Source of the DNA: Sipunculus nudus
Lineage: Eukaryota > Annelida > Sipuncula > Golfingiida > Sipunculidae
NCBI GenBank assembly: GCA_026874595.1
Contig: CM049318.1
Location: 56,403,750-56,467,749, forward strand
Length of the DNA stretch: 64,000 bases
Reading direction: 5' to 3'
In this document: one piece after another, positions 32,500-43,523 of the stretch
Layout: every line of letters begins with the position of its first letter
Numbering within the stretch: position 1 is the stretch's first letter
Program-made: the position numbers and the translations under genes
The notes under the pieces: generated by a model
Database searches by the model: none
Told to the model about the DNA's origin: nothing
The model's input: the letters and a program-made list of their open reading frames with translations, nothing else

Positions 32500-33060
32500 C
32501 ATTTAGCGAGAAATCTCGCTGTTACTTGATTATTATTACTTGGTCAGTTGTATTTCGTATTTTAGCCAAGTGAGAGGGCATATTTCGGCCGAGCGGGGCT
32601 TAAAAAACCGTTTAGATTTTGAGGCCAAACAGGGCACAGAATAAATACTGTTTATGAAAAGCTTACCTGAGGGTAATGTATATACGTCTAAACACTGATC
32701 AGATGATGATACAGTGTGCGAGTGAATCTCGCTAGATAAGTCGACCAATGGTCTTAATATTTCACCCCAGTGAGAGGGCATGTTTCGGCCGTGCGGGGCC
32801 TAAAATACCGTCTGTATTTTGAGGCCAAACAGGGCACAGAATAAATACTGTTTATGAAAAGCTTACCCGAAGGTAAAGCATATACGTCGAAACACTGATC
32901 AGATGATGATACAGTGTGCGAGTGAATCTCGCTGTATTAGTAGACCAGTGGTCGAAATATTATTTAGCCCAATGAGGGGGCATGTTTCAGCCAGACGGGG
33001 CTCTAAATAAATTCCGTTACAGTCGTGAGGCCAGACAGGGCACAAAGAAAATACTGTCCA
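32500..33060. repeat. ~200-bp tandem array, ~2.8 copies
   Basis: TGAGAGGGCAT...TTCGGCC at 32571 and 32771 and a variant at 32973, each followed by GAGGCCAAACAGGGCACA and, in the first two, ACACTGATCAGATGATGATA. It lies within the LARD-like interior. Confidence 0.88.
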
Positions 33061-34052
33061 TTAAATCTGATACGTTGGTTACTTTTGCCAATCTTGTATC
33101 TTCGGGCTATACAACTTTTGGGGACCATACTTACCCCTAGTTTTATATACTCCATATAAAAAGGAGAAATGAGCCCAGATTATCCCTATTGAAGGGTCCC
33201 TTTATGTAAACTGTTGTCAATTTTATTTAATCATGTATAGTTGAAAACTTAGATCAAGTGTTTAACTGTTTTAATGTTTTACCAAGGGGCCGCTTATCAG
33301 CATTCTTTATGTTTGATTATGTATAAATTTTTGTGAGAGCTATTTTTTTAAATAGTCATGTCTAGGTAATTGTCGCAAAAATTATACTTGTGTCATAAGG
33401 ACAGATACTGCCGCTGTTGTATTTGTATTTTCAGAGGCTCCATTTTCGCATGAACCAGTTGTCAGCCATCAGTGCAGCCTTCCCAGTGTGGTCAGGCTCA
33501 GCTCTTCTGCTACAGCAAGCTGCAACCTGAGCCAACATTCCACTACAGCCAGATATTGGACGCTTTTTTAAATGCAGATCACCTTGAGTTAATACTGAGG
33601 CCTGTGGCGCCACCAACTGGACTGATATGTTATTAAATCCTTTATGGCCTCCTGGCTCACTAATGGACTGTAACCTGTAACAACTTATTGCACCTGGTGC
33701 ATGTTGAATATCATTGATGTGTCTTTGAATGTTTTATATTGTTTTAGAATGTGCAATAAAAATTACACAATCCCTGAACTTTCAAAACAACTATCAGACT
33801 GCAAAGTCCCTTATCACTGGGGGTACTGTGTGGGGAGAGAACACTCCCTACCCGCTGTTGTAGCATTGGATAAACCTACCTCCCCCCTCCCAACATGGGA
33901 GTTAGGGGTTGGGTAGCCGGCTAACAGCCTATACACAGCCTGCCAGCCATGTTTTGGTCATAAAACAAACAAAAACAATCCCTCCTTTCCAAAGGCTAGA
34001 TATTACGACTGCTATCGCAAAATTTTCCACTGAAGTGTAAAATTTTCCCTAT

Positions 34053-34064
34053 AGGGGGGAAGGA
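34053..34064 (+). promoter_or_regulatory. Polypurine tract of the LARD-like element
   Basis: AGGGGGGAAGGA directly precedes the 3' LTR, the position used to prime plus-strand DNA synthesis. Confidence 0.85.
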
Positions 34065-34563
34065 TGTAACATTCTTGCCCTTTAACCTGGACCTCAGTTG
34101 GTCATGCAGGGGCGGGGCATAAACGCCGATTGACAGTGAATATAGAGATGCCCCATAGCCAATCACAGGCAGCTAGGGATTTTGCCCTCTGCCCCTCTGG
34201 GATAAAACCCCCTGGCCCTGGCATTTCCGGTCTCTCTTGGATCATCGAGCAGTGGACCCCTATGCCTGCCCTCTGTGGCAGGCAGAGGGTATATGGCTTC
34301 TTTTTCACCTTGGGGTTGGTTTTACGACAATGTCGGCTACCCAGGTGAAGAGCCACCCACTACCAAAGAGCAGTCCTTTTATCTAGTCTTGTGAGTATCT
34401 TTCTGTTTCATTTATAAGTCTAGATAATAATATGCAGTTCTGATATTTTGAAGGTTCAAGCTTAAATTTTATTCCAGTAAAAAAGTGTTATTTTATCTCT
34501 TTAAATTGTGTGAGTGCATGTTGCCCAAGCCCAATTTCCTCCCAGAATAAATAAGCAGCTACA
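34065..34563 (+). repeat. 3' LTR of the LARD-like element
   Basis: 499 bp, same length as 28063-28561 with about six substitutions, including the fourth base (T/A). Confidence 0.93.
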
Positions 34564-34775
34564 CTATATCGGGCCTTTCTCTCTGAGCCATTCACTACGC
34601 TTCAGCCTTTTGAAATCAGTTCGGCGAAGTCAAAACAAAACACCTTTTTTTTTACTTTGTCGAACTGATTTCAAAAGGCCGTAACGTAATGAATGTCTCT
34701 GATTTTGTGGCCTATTCAAACGTTTGCCGTGGCGATGAGCTGTCACTCAAAACGAAATGTAACAACATCGGCTCC

Positions 34776-35479
34776 TTGTATTCTTCGTTTGGCTGGTAAA
34801 TCGTTCTGTTGGCATCACGTCCTCATAATTATGTAGATTCCTTGTCGCATCAGTCGTATGTCGCATATCGGGCATTGTTTACACGCAGTCAAGAGGACCA
34901 CAAATATTTATGGAATCAGTTCGTGGTCTAGCTCATACACAATGGCCTCTTCAACCCCTAAAAAGATCTTTCCTACAGCATTTATATTTGCTTTTTATAA
35001 ATCATGTGACCATGTCAGCCAATCATAGAGGTCGTGTCTTCCAGCACAGGGTTTCATCTGATTGGACCAAAATAGTCCTCCCCTCTGGTGTAGCGACTCG
35101 GGATACGTGGTCAAAACAAACATCGCTTACGATATAGGTTGTAGGCCTATAGGTTAAGCGCTGTGTAAAGAGCGTAATTTATTATAAAATGTCCGGTTAT
35201 AAAACATTGCTATCGCATTTCGCTCCGTTGTCGTATCCGTTTTCGAATCCAGATGATACGGTGTATTCGGCCCGTTTTCAATGGCCGTAATTAAAGTGTC
35301 AAACTTGTTCCATTTTGTCCAAGTGCTGGAATATCACATTGGTCGCGTGAATTATTGGTTTACGATCAAATTCCCCTATAAACTGTTGTCATTGCGAGAC
35401 AGCAAGTCACGCGTTAAATAGGCATATTTTATCACATGACTCGTCTCATCACGTGAATAATTTCATCACATTATTCATG
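34776..35479. other. Intergenic; 3' flank of the lectin gene
   Basis: No frame of note. On the minus strand AATAAA at 35183-35178 lies about 300 bp beyond the lectin stop codon and could be its polyadenylation signal. Around 35400-35470 there are repeated TCACGTG/TCACATGA-like motifs. Confidence 0.4.
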
Positions 35480-35697
35480 TCACGCGAGAGTTAATTCACA
35501 GAGAGGATATCTATCAAAATAACAAGGCTCGGCTGCCCAAGTGTGATCGCCACGCATAGACATGCAGTTCTTGGAATTGTCGTTAGGGGGTGCACCGTTC
35601 TCCCAGTTCGTGTAAGTCAATTGCGTTCCCTTTGCAGTCCATGTCCATTCGCCCTCCTGCGTCAAGTCGTTTCCACCGAGCCAATATTCCTCAATGT
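35480..35697 (-). CDS. C-type lectin gene, exon 3: second half of the lectin domain and stop
   Basis: The acceptor TTTCTTTACAG ends before base 35697. The 218-nt exon enters with two bases of a codon, matching exon 2's exit, and ends in a stop after LCELTLA. It carries the lectin core EEYWLGGNDL, EGEWTW, the Ca/sugar-site region TNWENGAPPND, then NCMSM, HTWAAEPC and YPLCE. The three cysteines complete the domain's pairs. The usual EPN/QPD triplet is replaced by a PPN-like sequence and the WND motif by WAAE, so calcium-dependent sugar binding may be altered or lost (inference). No conventional start exists here; the short frame is only the exon. Confidence 0.93.
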
Positions 35698-38600
35698 CTG
35701 TAAAGAAAGCAAATTCGTTTTACTTGCGGGCTTAAGCTACAGGCGCTTGACTTGGTTCAAGCATATTGAACACTACGAACCATATTTAAACAACTCAAAT
35801 ATCTCTCATCTGTAAACATCCTCAGTTTCACACAAAACCCTTTTACTTTTATTTTTACAAAATACTTCCACTGTATCCAATATTCACTGTCAACAGCCCC
35901 TGCATGTAAAAGATCATACATTTATACTTCCACTAGTACAAGCAGGCAAACTGGTCATCGTTAACAACTTACAGAAACACTTGTGTATCAGTGATCTGAA
36001 AATAATGAACGTACATTTAAATCTGAGGACAGGTGTACGAACTGTTCTATTCGAAATGTACTGTAAACCTGGCTACAGCATCTAATAAACGTTGTTCTGT
36101 ACGCCTGTGACTTAAGCATAAAATTGTGTGTAAAGGCCACCTGTGCGTAGGCTATATTTGATTTACAATTGATATGATATATCTAATACATGTATGTGTA
36201 AAGCCGTGCTCCTATAAGGTACATAAGATTTGAAACATAGCTTCTCTAATGGTGACGGCCAATAGTTAGATTTTATACTGACTGAATGTTTCTTGCGAAT
36301 TACCCCGATTTCTTTATTCTTCGCCGTATGATCATCGCAACAAGTACAGTTATACTAAAGCCAAGCCCTGTTTGGACGATCTTTGTCCGGTGCAGGATAT
36401 ATAAGTGGACTTACCCATTAATGCCCGGATGGTAAACTAGGCGACCCGATGGGGCATAAGCGTGGGGCATAGAATCACTTATCTAGGTAGCGGGCCCAGG
36501 GTGTAGACCCCACTCTATAAAGCTCCTATAGATAATACACTTAGTATAGCCAGGGTATCCGCGTATAAAGAGCTTGGGGTAGTTAAGCAACGGCGAATTT
36601 TAGTAGCCCGCAACTCTCCATATCTTCAGTAAAGTGCATACCCCCAATGACTGGCAGTATCATCATGTTTTGGCTTAGTAAAACCATTCCAAATTCGGAC
36701 AGACCTTTCGACGGTTGGTGATTTAAAACTTAATTTGCTATGTACTTTAATTTTATCCGTATACGAAATCCTACACTGTGGCGTTTATCGGCATCGAACC
36801 ATGCACATCGGGACATGGCGTCGGCCACTCAAGAGATCATCTCATATTTTCTTTAGTCTTTCCAGATATTAAGCTCCATTTCTGTTATTTTGTGGGATCC
36901 TGCCGACGCCGTTTTCTTCTTCCGATTTTTTCGAAAAATCGTGACACGACAAATAATAGCTCGGCATTGATTCTGTCCCACGTAAAAATCGTGTCGGAAA
37001 CTGTCTAAAATTGGCCATAAAGAAAGCCATGATTTTTTGTTTGTACTTCAAAAGCGGTGTACAAACTTCGTGTTCTACTCCCGCTTTGCCCGGAAACATT
37101 CACGTTTCGATCCGCATCGGTCAAACCTAATCGGGAACTAGTTACGACACTGAATTACTGAAGGTACTAGGCCAAAAAAACAAAGGTATGGTTCTCAGGC
37201 ACTTTTTGAAAAAAAATCAGTGCGGGCGGGCTTTTTTTTTGTATGTTTCGATAAAAATGTCATATGACCAGGATAAAGCATGATAATAACAGAATTGTTT
37301 TGCTAAACAGAGAAAAACACTACATAACAAAGGAAATATTATCAAAATTGTATTATTTTATCGTCTTGAAAGATGAAAAGTAAAATAAAAATTTTTGATG
37401 CTGGGGGGGGGGGGTTAAAATTAACGGGGGCGGTACCGGAATCCATACCTTATATTTTTTTGGCATTAGCCCTTTTCACAATGCATACAAAATGGGAAGA
37501 ATATTTACGCGTAAATATAACTGGAAATAGACCGTATTTAAAACATTTCCAAGTTGTAAACTAGAAGTAAATACCTTATCCATGGTACCGAAATCGCTTT
37601 TTATTCTGATGCAGGGACACGAAGTATCCGGTTTAAAACCATATGTCAGCCAATGGATGCGCATATATGCGTGCAATTGGCAAGGGGAACGATTTTCACC
37701 CATGGGATCTGAGTGGACAGAGAGATTCCTGGCAATATTATAGTCAAGCGTCTTTGTGTGTGAGTGTGTGTGTGTGTGCGCGGGGGGGTGTGCCATAAAT
37801 CCACTCACATATACGCACACATTGACTTTAATGCTTTTTATTCAACGCATACGCGCACACAGGTTTTAAGCTTTATGTAGACCAGAACATTACCTAGACA
37901 ATGTAGAAGCAGGGCCTTTGTAACCACGCAAGATGCCAAGGGTAAACTCTTCCGAATGGCCCTCTTCCACAATGACACCTCTTGGGCTTAATAATTTTAT
38001 TAAGTTCATGAAACATGGACTCATGTTATCATTTATTCGAACAAACTGATTATGACAACAAATTTTGTTTTTAAAACCGGACCTCTTTTTTATCATAAAG
38101 AGAATATTGCATACAAAATCTAGAAATACAGACATAAGGAATACAGCAGTTAGCATCAACTTTGCAGCACTCATGGTATATAAAATTCTATACAAAAACA
38201 TCAGTTAAATGAAGTATTAGCATTTTAATAAAATTAAAGCTAGCGTTTGTCAGACTTATTTGTCCTATTTTACACTTCATAACAAGGAGCACCGAGTAGT
38301 AACTATTCAGTGTCAACATTTTAACAAATGGATTATTCTTCTAGTTTTTATTATTTATTTTTAAGAACTTATCTATTTATTTAAAATATGTTTAAACAGG
38401 GTAACCCATTCAGACAAGAGCTGATCCACATGGCCTGTTTGGAAATGCAATTTATAAAATGTTAAATCAAGTAAAATACAATGAATAATTACATCATGAT
38501 AAACGTACATGGCTTACGACAAAATGGCAGGGGAAACAATATGATATTTAAAATGAAAATATATAAAAATGACATTCAATGTAATATCATATACAGTGCA

Positions 38601-39273
38601 TTCATGAGAATAAGAGATCTACAGGAAATATAGCAGAATATGAAATGAAATGTAATATAGGAAGATTAGTAACATTAAGACCCAACGAAGGTTTTTAACC
38701 AAATATACGTGAACATTTTTTTAAATACATTAAGGAGGTTCATCACTTTGAATGTCTCTATATGCTGTTTGATAATTAAGTACTGTATTAAAAATTACCA
38801 CAAAATATGGATTTAATATATTCTCCTGTTGATTAATATGGTATCACCGTCTCTTGTCCCAACACTGCAAATGAAAGTGCGCCCTGAAATATCAAATCAA
38901 TGAACTGCAGGCCTACCTCCGGCGGACCTCAGTATGTAACTCATAGTGACGATGCGTAAAATTAATAATTAGTAAGCTTGCCCCGGTATGTCCAACAGAA
39001 GTTAATGATTGTTAACAGAGGTGGATAACTGTACAACTAATGACCGCACAGCGTTACAACGTCAGATCAAGGCCAGGTACCACATCAGGCCTGCCAGAAC
39101 GGATCTAATGACGTTACTTAGGTCGCATGTAAAACCTAGTTCCGCTTGTCAAGTCGAGGTGCCAGTTGAAGTTGATTCGCGCTTTTTTTTGGAAGCCATT
39201 TGACGTTATACACGGTGCAACCTGGGATTTCGCGAGCAAATCGTACGCGCCTTCATGCACCCTATGCTACTTG

Positions 39274-39826
39274 CAGCCTGCCACCGATACGTTGATTTTT
39301 ATCTACTTAAGACGTTGCGTGGTAATACAAGCTATTGGGTTCGCATAAAATCTAGTACATGCAGATGTGCACGGCATTTCCAACAATATACTTTTACATT
39401 TTCATACGCCTGACGAACTGTCATTTTTCCCGCGAAGTAAGACATAAAGAGACGGTTTTTCTGTTGGGAAAAAATAAATATTGCATTCACGTTTGACTTA
39501 CGTTTATTCATGCAGCAGATATTAATAACGAGGCTGGTTTTACTCGGAAAGTTTGTCTCTGCGTTCGTCATGATGACTTGACAGCTTTGTGTAAATCGGT
39601 GCCATAGGGAAGAAAGGAGGTAACTATTGTTATTAATTTTGTGAAACAACATTTTTCCTCATTATTTAGCAAATGTAACACGACCATATAAGCCTCTGAT
39701 GACAAATAATACCACACTGCAAATATTTTGTTCCGATCCTTTGAATGGATGTTCTATTATGACTTGCATCATGACTCACAGGCTCCTATCAGTTATTTTA
39801 GAAGACCTGAGTGTCATGTTGCCATG
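39274..39826. repeat. Interspersed repeat, copy 2 (~553 bp)
   Basis: Same orientation as 10907-11468, with similarity along the whole length and both ends falling at comparable points. Confidence 0.85.
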
Positions 39827-39912
39827 GCTACTTGTGCTCCACAATGAGTGTTATCTCCTCCCTATAAATACTATACGTACATAAAATATCGCTGTCAAGT
39901 GATGTATATTCA

Positions 39913-40170
39913 GAAATATTCGTAAAGATTATGTTTTGTTGGTTTTCGCCAGGTAAAAAAGTACTGCAGTTTACTACAGTAATAATGCAGTATACCACAG
40001 TTTACTGCAGTATAACACAGTTTAGTGTTGTAAACTTGCAGTATACATGAAGTTGACTGCAGTAATCCTCCAATATACCACAGTAAACAGCAGTATGCCA
40101 CAGTTGACTGCAATATACCTCAGTTTACCGAAATATTTGTAAAGATTCAGTTTTGTTGGTTTTCGTGTAA
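39913..40170. repeat. Degenerate CAGTATACCACAGTTTACTG array between short direct repeats
   Basis: About ten imperfect units mixing CAGTATACCACAG and TTTACTGCAGTA lie at 39960-40128. They are flanked by two ~38-bp copies of a GAAATATTYGTAAAGATT...GTTTTGTTGGTTTTCG block (39913 and 40130). Confidence 0.75.
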
Positions 40171-43100
40171 CACGATCATATTACAAACATATATATAAAC
40201 GAGGCGTAGATGATTTCGACGATTAAAATACCCTGGTCGTCAACATCCTTCCGAGTTCCGTGTATTACGATAGAGGATTGGTCTTCATTATTAGTTATAA
40301 CATAGTAGTATAACAGTTGGTTTATGAGAGATTTCAGGAGAGAAAACAATTATTTGTTTGACTATAACGTCGTCTATAAGGCTTTGGTTAATCACATATA
40401 CCAAAATAATTGGTTGGGAAGAGTTCCTTTATGAAATGATGCAAACGACAAACCATACAAAAAAATATACACAGAGGTATACGTTATACGTGAATAAAGG
40501 CTGAAATATGAGAGAGTGTACTGAATTACATATTATCATGATTTATTTCATAGTTTAGTTCACTGCGGGAAATATGAAAAGGATATTTCCACAGGAGTAT
40601 ATGGCTATAATCTCAATCCAAGGCAATAGCCCCCCCCCCCCCCCCCACCCCTTAAGGACACCCCCTCCCCCAATAAAAAATGACCCTCAAATAAAATTTA
40701 CTCTGGACATCCACCCTCAATTAAAGGGGATAAAATAACCCCTCCCTTTGAGGATTGGGGTATATAACCCCCACCCCCCCACCCCCATACACACACACAC
40801 ACTTTGTGTGGGTGGGGGGACTATGCATTAATGAACTTGGGAATATTGAGCATATAAATGAATGAAAACATATAGGTTGCATAGTAATCCACATTAAGGA
40901 ATGCCAATTGGTGGAGGCCTGCATTCCTAAGAACGCGTATTTCTAGTTAGTCACTGATTCCATGGTTTCTCTATTAAGAAAAATCAGGTATGTACTGCAC
41001 CCTACTCAGAAGCATCAGTAACTGCTGATTTACCAGGGGCGTACTTGGCCATTGAAAAATCGGGCCGGCGGTATACACATGGACCCAGCTGGGCCTCTGT
41101 ATGCTTTATATACTTTTTTATGCAAAGACATAGACTCGATCTGATGCTTTTTGTACGATTTTTAAATCATGGTTATCATGATTGAAAATTAGTTCAAACT
41201 TAAAGTTATTTAATATCGTAATCTGTTTACCTCATTGGTTAAAGTAATTTATGTTTTGTTTTTTTTTGACAGACAAAAAAAGTTATTCCGCTCTAAACAT
41301 TGCAGATACACGTCCCCGTATACTTAAAGTCCTGAAATACAAGAATTTAAATTATATGTGTAATTTCTATTTTGAAAGTCACACAAAGTTCGCCCCTGGC
41401 AGGTTACAATTATAACTGCGCTAGTTTGACAGCTCGGTCTTCACTGTCTTTCAAACATTGCGTCATCGCACTCTTTCTTTGCCAAAGCAAGTAATGTTTT
41501 TTACATTTTTGAAGACGCCATTCGGCCAAATTTGGATAAACCACGTGACCAAATGTAAACCCAAAGTAAGAGCCACACAATATAAATTTCGGCTCCAAGG
41601 AGCATCCTTTTTATGTGCTGCATCGTTTTTTAACAGTATTTTGCGATACAACTTTATACAGATAAATCAGTCGGAACACAGGCAATGTATTCCCAAATGA
41701 TAGGCATAGCATCCAGATATGCGTATAAGGCCTGTGTTACACAGCAGACTGGAAGAGTTACTTATGGGTTCCCGTGGTAGACTGTCTGTTGTCTTATGTT
41801 GCGGGGTTTCAAATACATCTTATAGCGCGAAAACGTTCACTTGCTAAAGAAACGTCCCCAATATATTACACTGTACCTAATGCCTTCCACGTTGAGAGGA
41901 GCGCATAATATACTACCATTTCTTGATAAACCAAGTGGAATAGTCAACCAAATGAGTCGGAATTGGTAAATACATTTAATCATTATCGTTAAATCCTACA
42001 TCTTAAAGCTAGCTATTCACCTACTTTCTTTGTAGAATTTATGTGAATTCTGGCTTACTCTTCGTACATATTTATGAAAGGTAGGCAATCCTTTTTAGAA
42101 AAGTGCTTTTAACGTTTCTTTGGCGGATTGACTAGCTTATTTATACACAAGAAGTCCGTAAACTAAGCAGTGTTGACAAACAAAACAAAATGTAACCTAA
42201 CGTTGTTGGTAGCATATGTGCGGAAGTTGAAATATCACACGTTACGAAACACCCTTTGGAAAAATCTGGTTCATCTTGCTTTGCCATCAGATGTCCTTCT
42301 TGGATGTGTTTGGATTATTTTGGCACCCTCCACATGTTATAAACACGTGATTATAAACAACACAAACAGCCCATGTGCCGTGGGATCGGCGTTTTCTGCC
42401 CTATTTTTATAAATAAAAGTTCAAGGGATAATCTCCGTCAGACCTAAGAATAGATGCCTTTAAGTTTGTTTTTATAATGAGCTTCGCCTGTTTTCCAAAT
42501 ATTCAATCGCGGAAAAAAAACGTACCGTTCCATGCAAATTAGATTTACTGTTTTATCAATATTTCACTGAACAATTTATTCTGTCTTGCTTCTATTAACA
42601 AATGTTTCATTAGGGCCTATTTTTTTTTTATTTAGGACTGGCACTGTACACTGTTAACTGCATTTTAAACCATCATACGATCATAAATAATTGTATCTTT
42701 ACAAAATTAAATGAAACCAAACTGTACCACCCATATCGTATTTTCTCAGAACTATTTTTTATTTTTAGTCACGCTGCCGACATTGATCGATGTTCTTTGT
42801 ACCTAACTCTTTATCACAAACCCTGCGTTTCAGCTGTTGCATAGGTATTGAGTGACAGGTTCGTCTGCTGACAAATTAACATTTGACCTGGAAAATGAAG
42901 GCTACGCGCAGTAATACGTAAAGATCAGCTTTAATGCTGCACGCTGGCAGCAGTCTGGATACTGCTAGTGATGGCGCGTGTAACTCCCTACTGGATTTCA
43001 GTTGACTGTCTAATGTCAAACTTGTAAAAATAGCCAAAGCAGCTGTTCAGTGTGTTGTAAACGGCCTTTTCTCATGTTTAAGGGATGTTTGTGTACATTT

Positions 43101-43523
43101 TTCTCTCCGACTCGTTATTACTCAGAGGGAAAATTGTTGGACCTATGCGTCCGATTTACTAAACATTGGTGTTATCGCTTGGGAATTGTAATTAAGTGAA
43201 TATTTTTTAACCTTTTGTCATGTGTTTGTGTATGCCATAGGCTTTAGAGCGATTTTGATAGCGGGTGGGGGTTGGGGGAGGGGATAATGTTCATGAAGCG
43301 CGAAGGCGGCAAGTATCCGAGAGGGGCTGGGTGTGGTAGGCGAAATCTCCTTCACACGGTATGGAAATTAAAAAAAAAATTAAAATATGACAAAATACGC
43401 ATTTTTATGTAGATTTCTTTTACCTTTTTTTCATTTTAATAACATGCTCCACCACACACAAAATATACAAAATATTTAATTTACAGAATCATGCAAGAGA
43501 AAGTGATCCATTTCATTCTCATA

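Larger units (their letters stand above)
28562..34064 (+). other. Non-coding interior of the LARD-like element
   Basis: AT-rich. From about 31140 to 31640 there are degenerate ~50-60-bp phrases repeating TCTGGCATGGTA-like and GTCGCTTTTTAGG-like motifs. A clear ~200-bp tandem array lies at 32500-33060. Nothing codes for protein. Confidence 0.75.
28063..34563 (+). mobile_element. LTR element without coding capacity (LARD-like)
   Basis: Two 499-bp direct repeats with TG...CA ends are flanked by CTAT on both sides (28059-28062 and 34564-34567). A primer-site-like TGGCGAGCGATGC begins 2 nt after the first LTR and a purine tract (AGGGGGGAAGGA) abuts the second, giving plus orientation. The 5.5-kb interior shows no gag or pol and no frame above about 75 codons. 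It fits a large retrotransposon derivative that depends on enzymes made by another element. LTR divergence (~1%) indicates an insertion older than the 15192-26323 element. Confidence 0.88.
28008..34775. mobile_element. Fold-back (palindromic) element split by the LARD-like insertion
   Basis: With 28063-34563 removed, the two ends are inverted copies. GGAGCCAACGTTGTTACATT on the left matches the complement of the segment ending GGCTCC at 34775, and the similarity continues through CATTCACTACG/CGTAATGAATG to a central hairpin. Its arms at about 34602-34627 and 34651-34676 (starting GCCTTTTGAAATCAGTTCG) pair over ~26 bp. The whole is thus one long imperfect palindrome of ~265 bp, a fold-back MITE. 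No coding capacity. Confidence 0.7.

Noticed and set aside
28062-34356. Pairs of 72-94-codon frames at 28062-28354 and 34102-34356
   Set aside because: They lie in the two LTRs of the non-coding element and recur only because the LTRs are duplicates.
37890-38201. 103-codon minus-strand frame with a hydrophobic start, inside lectin intron 2
   Set aside because: The first half is AT-rich and looks non-coding. The more coding-like end has no good acceptor and its phase does not fit the lectin exons.
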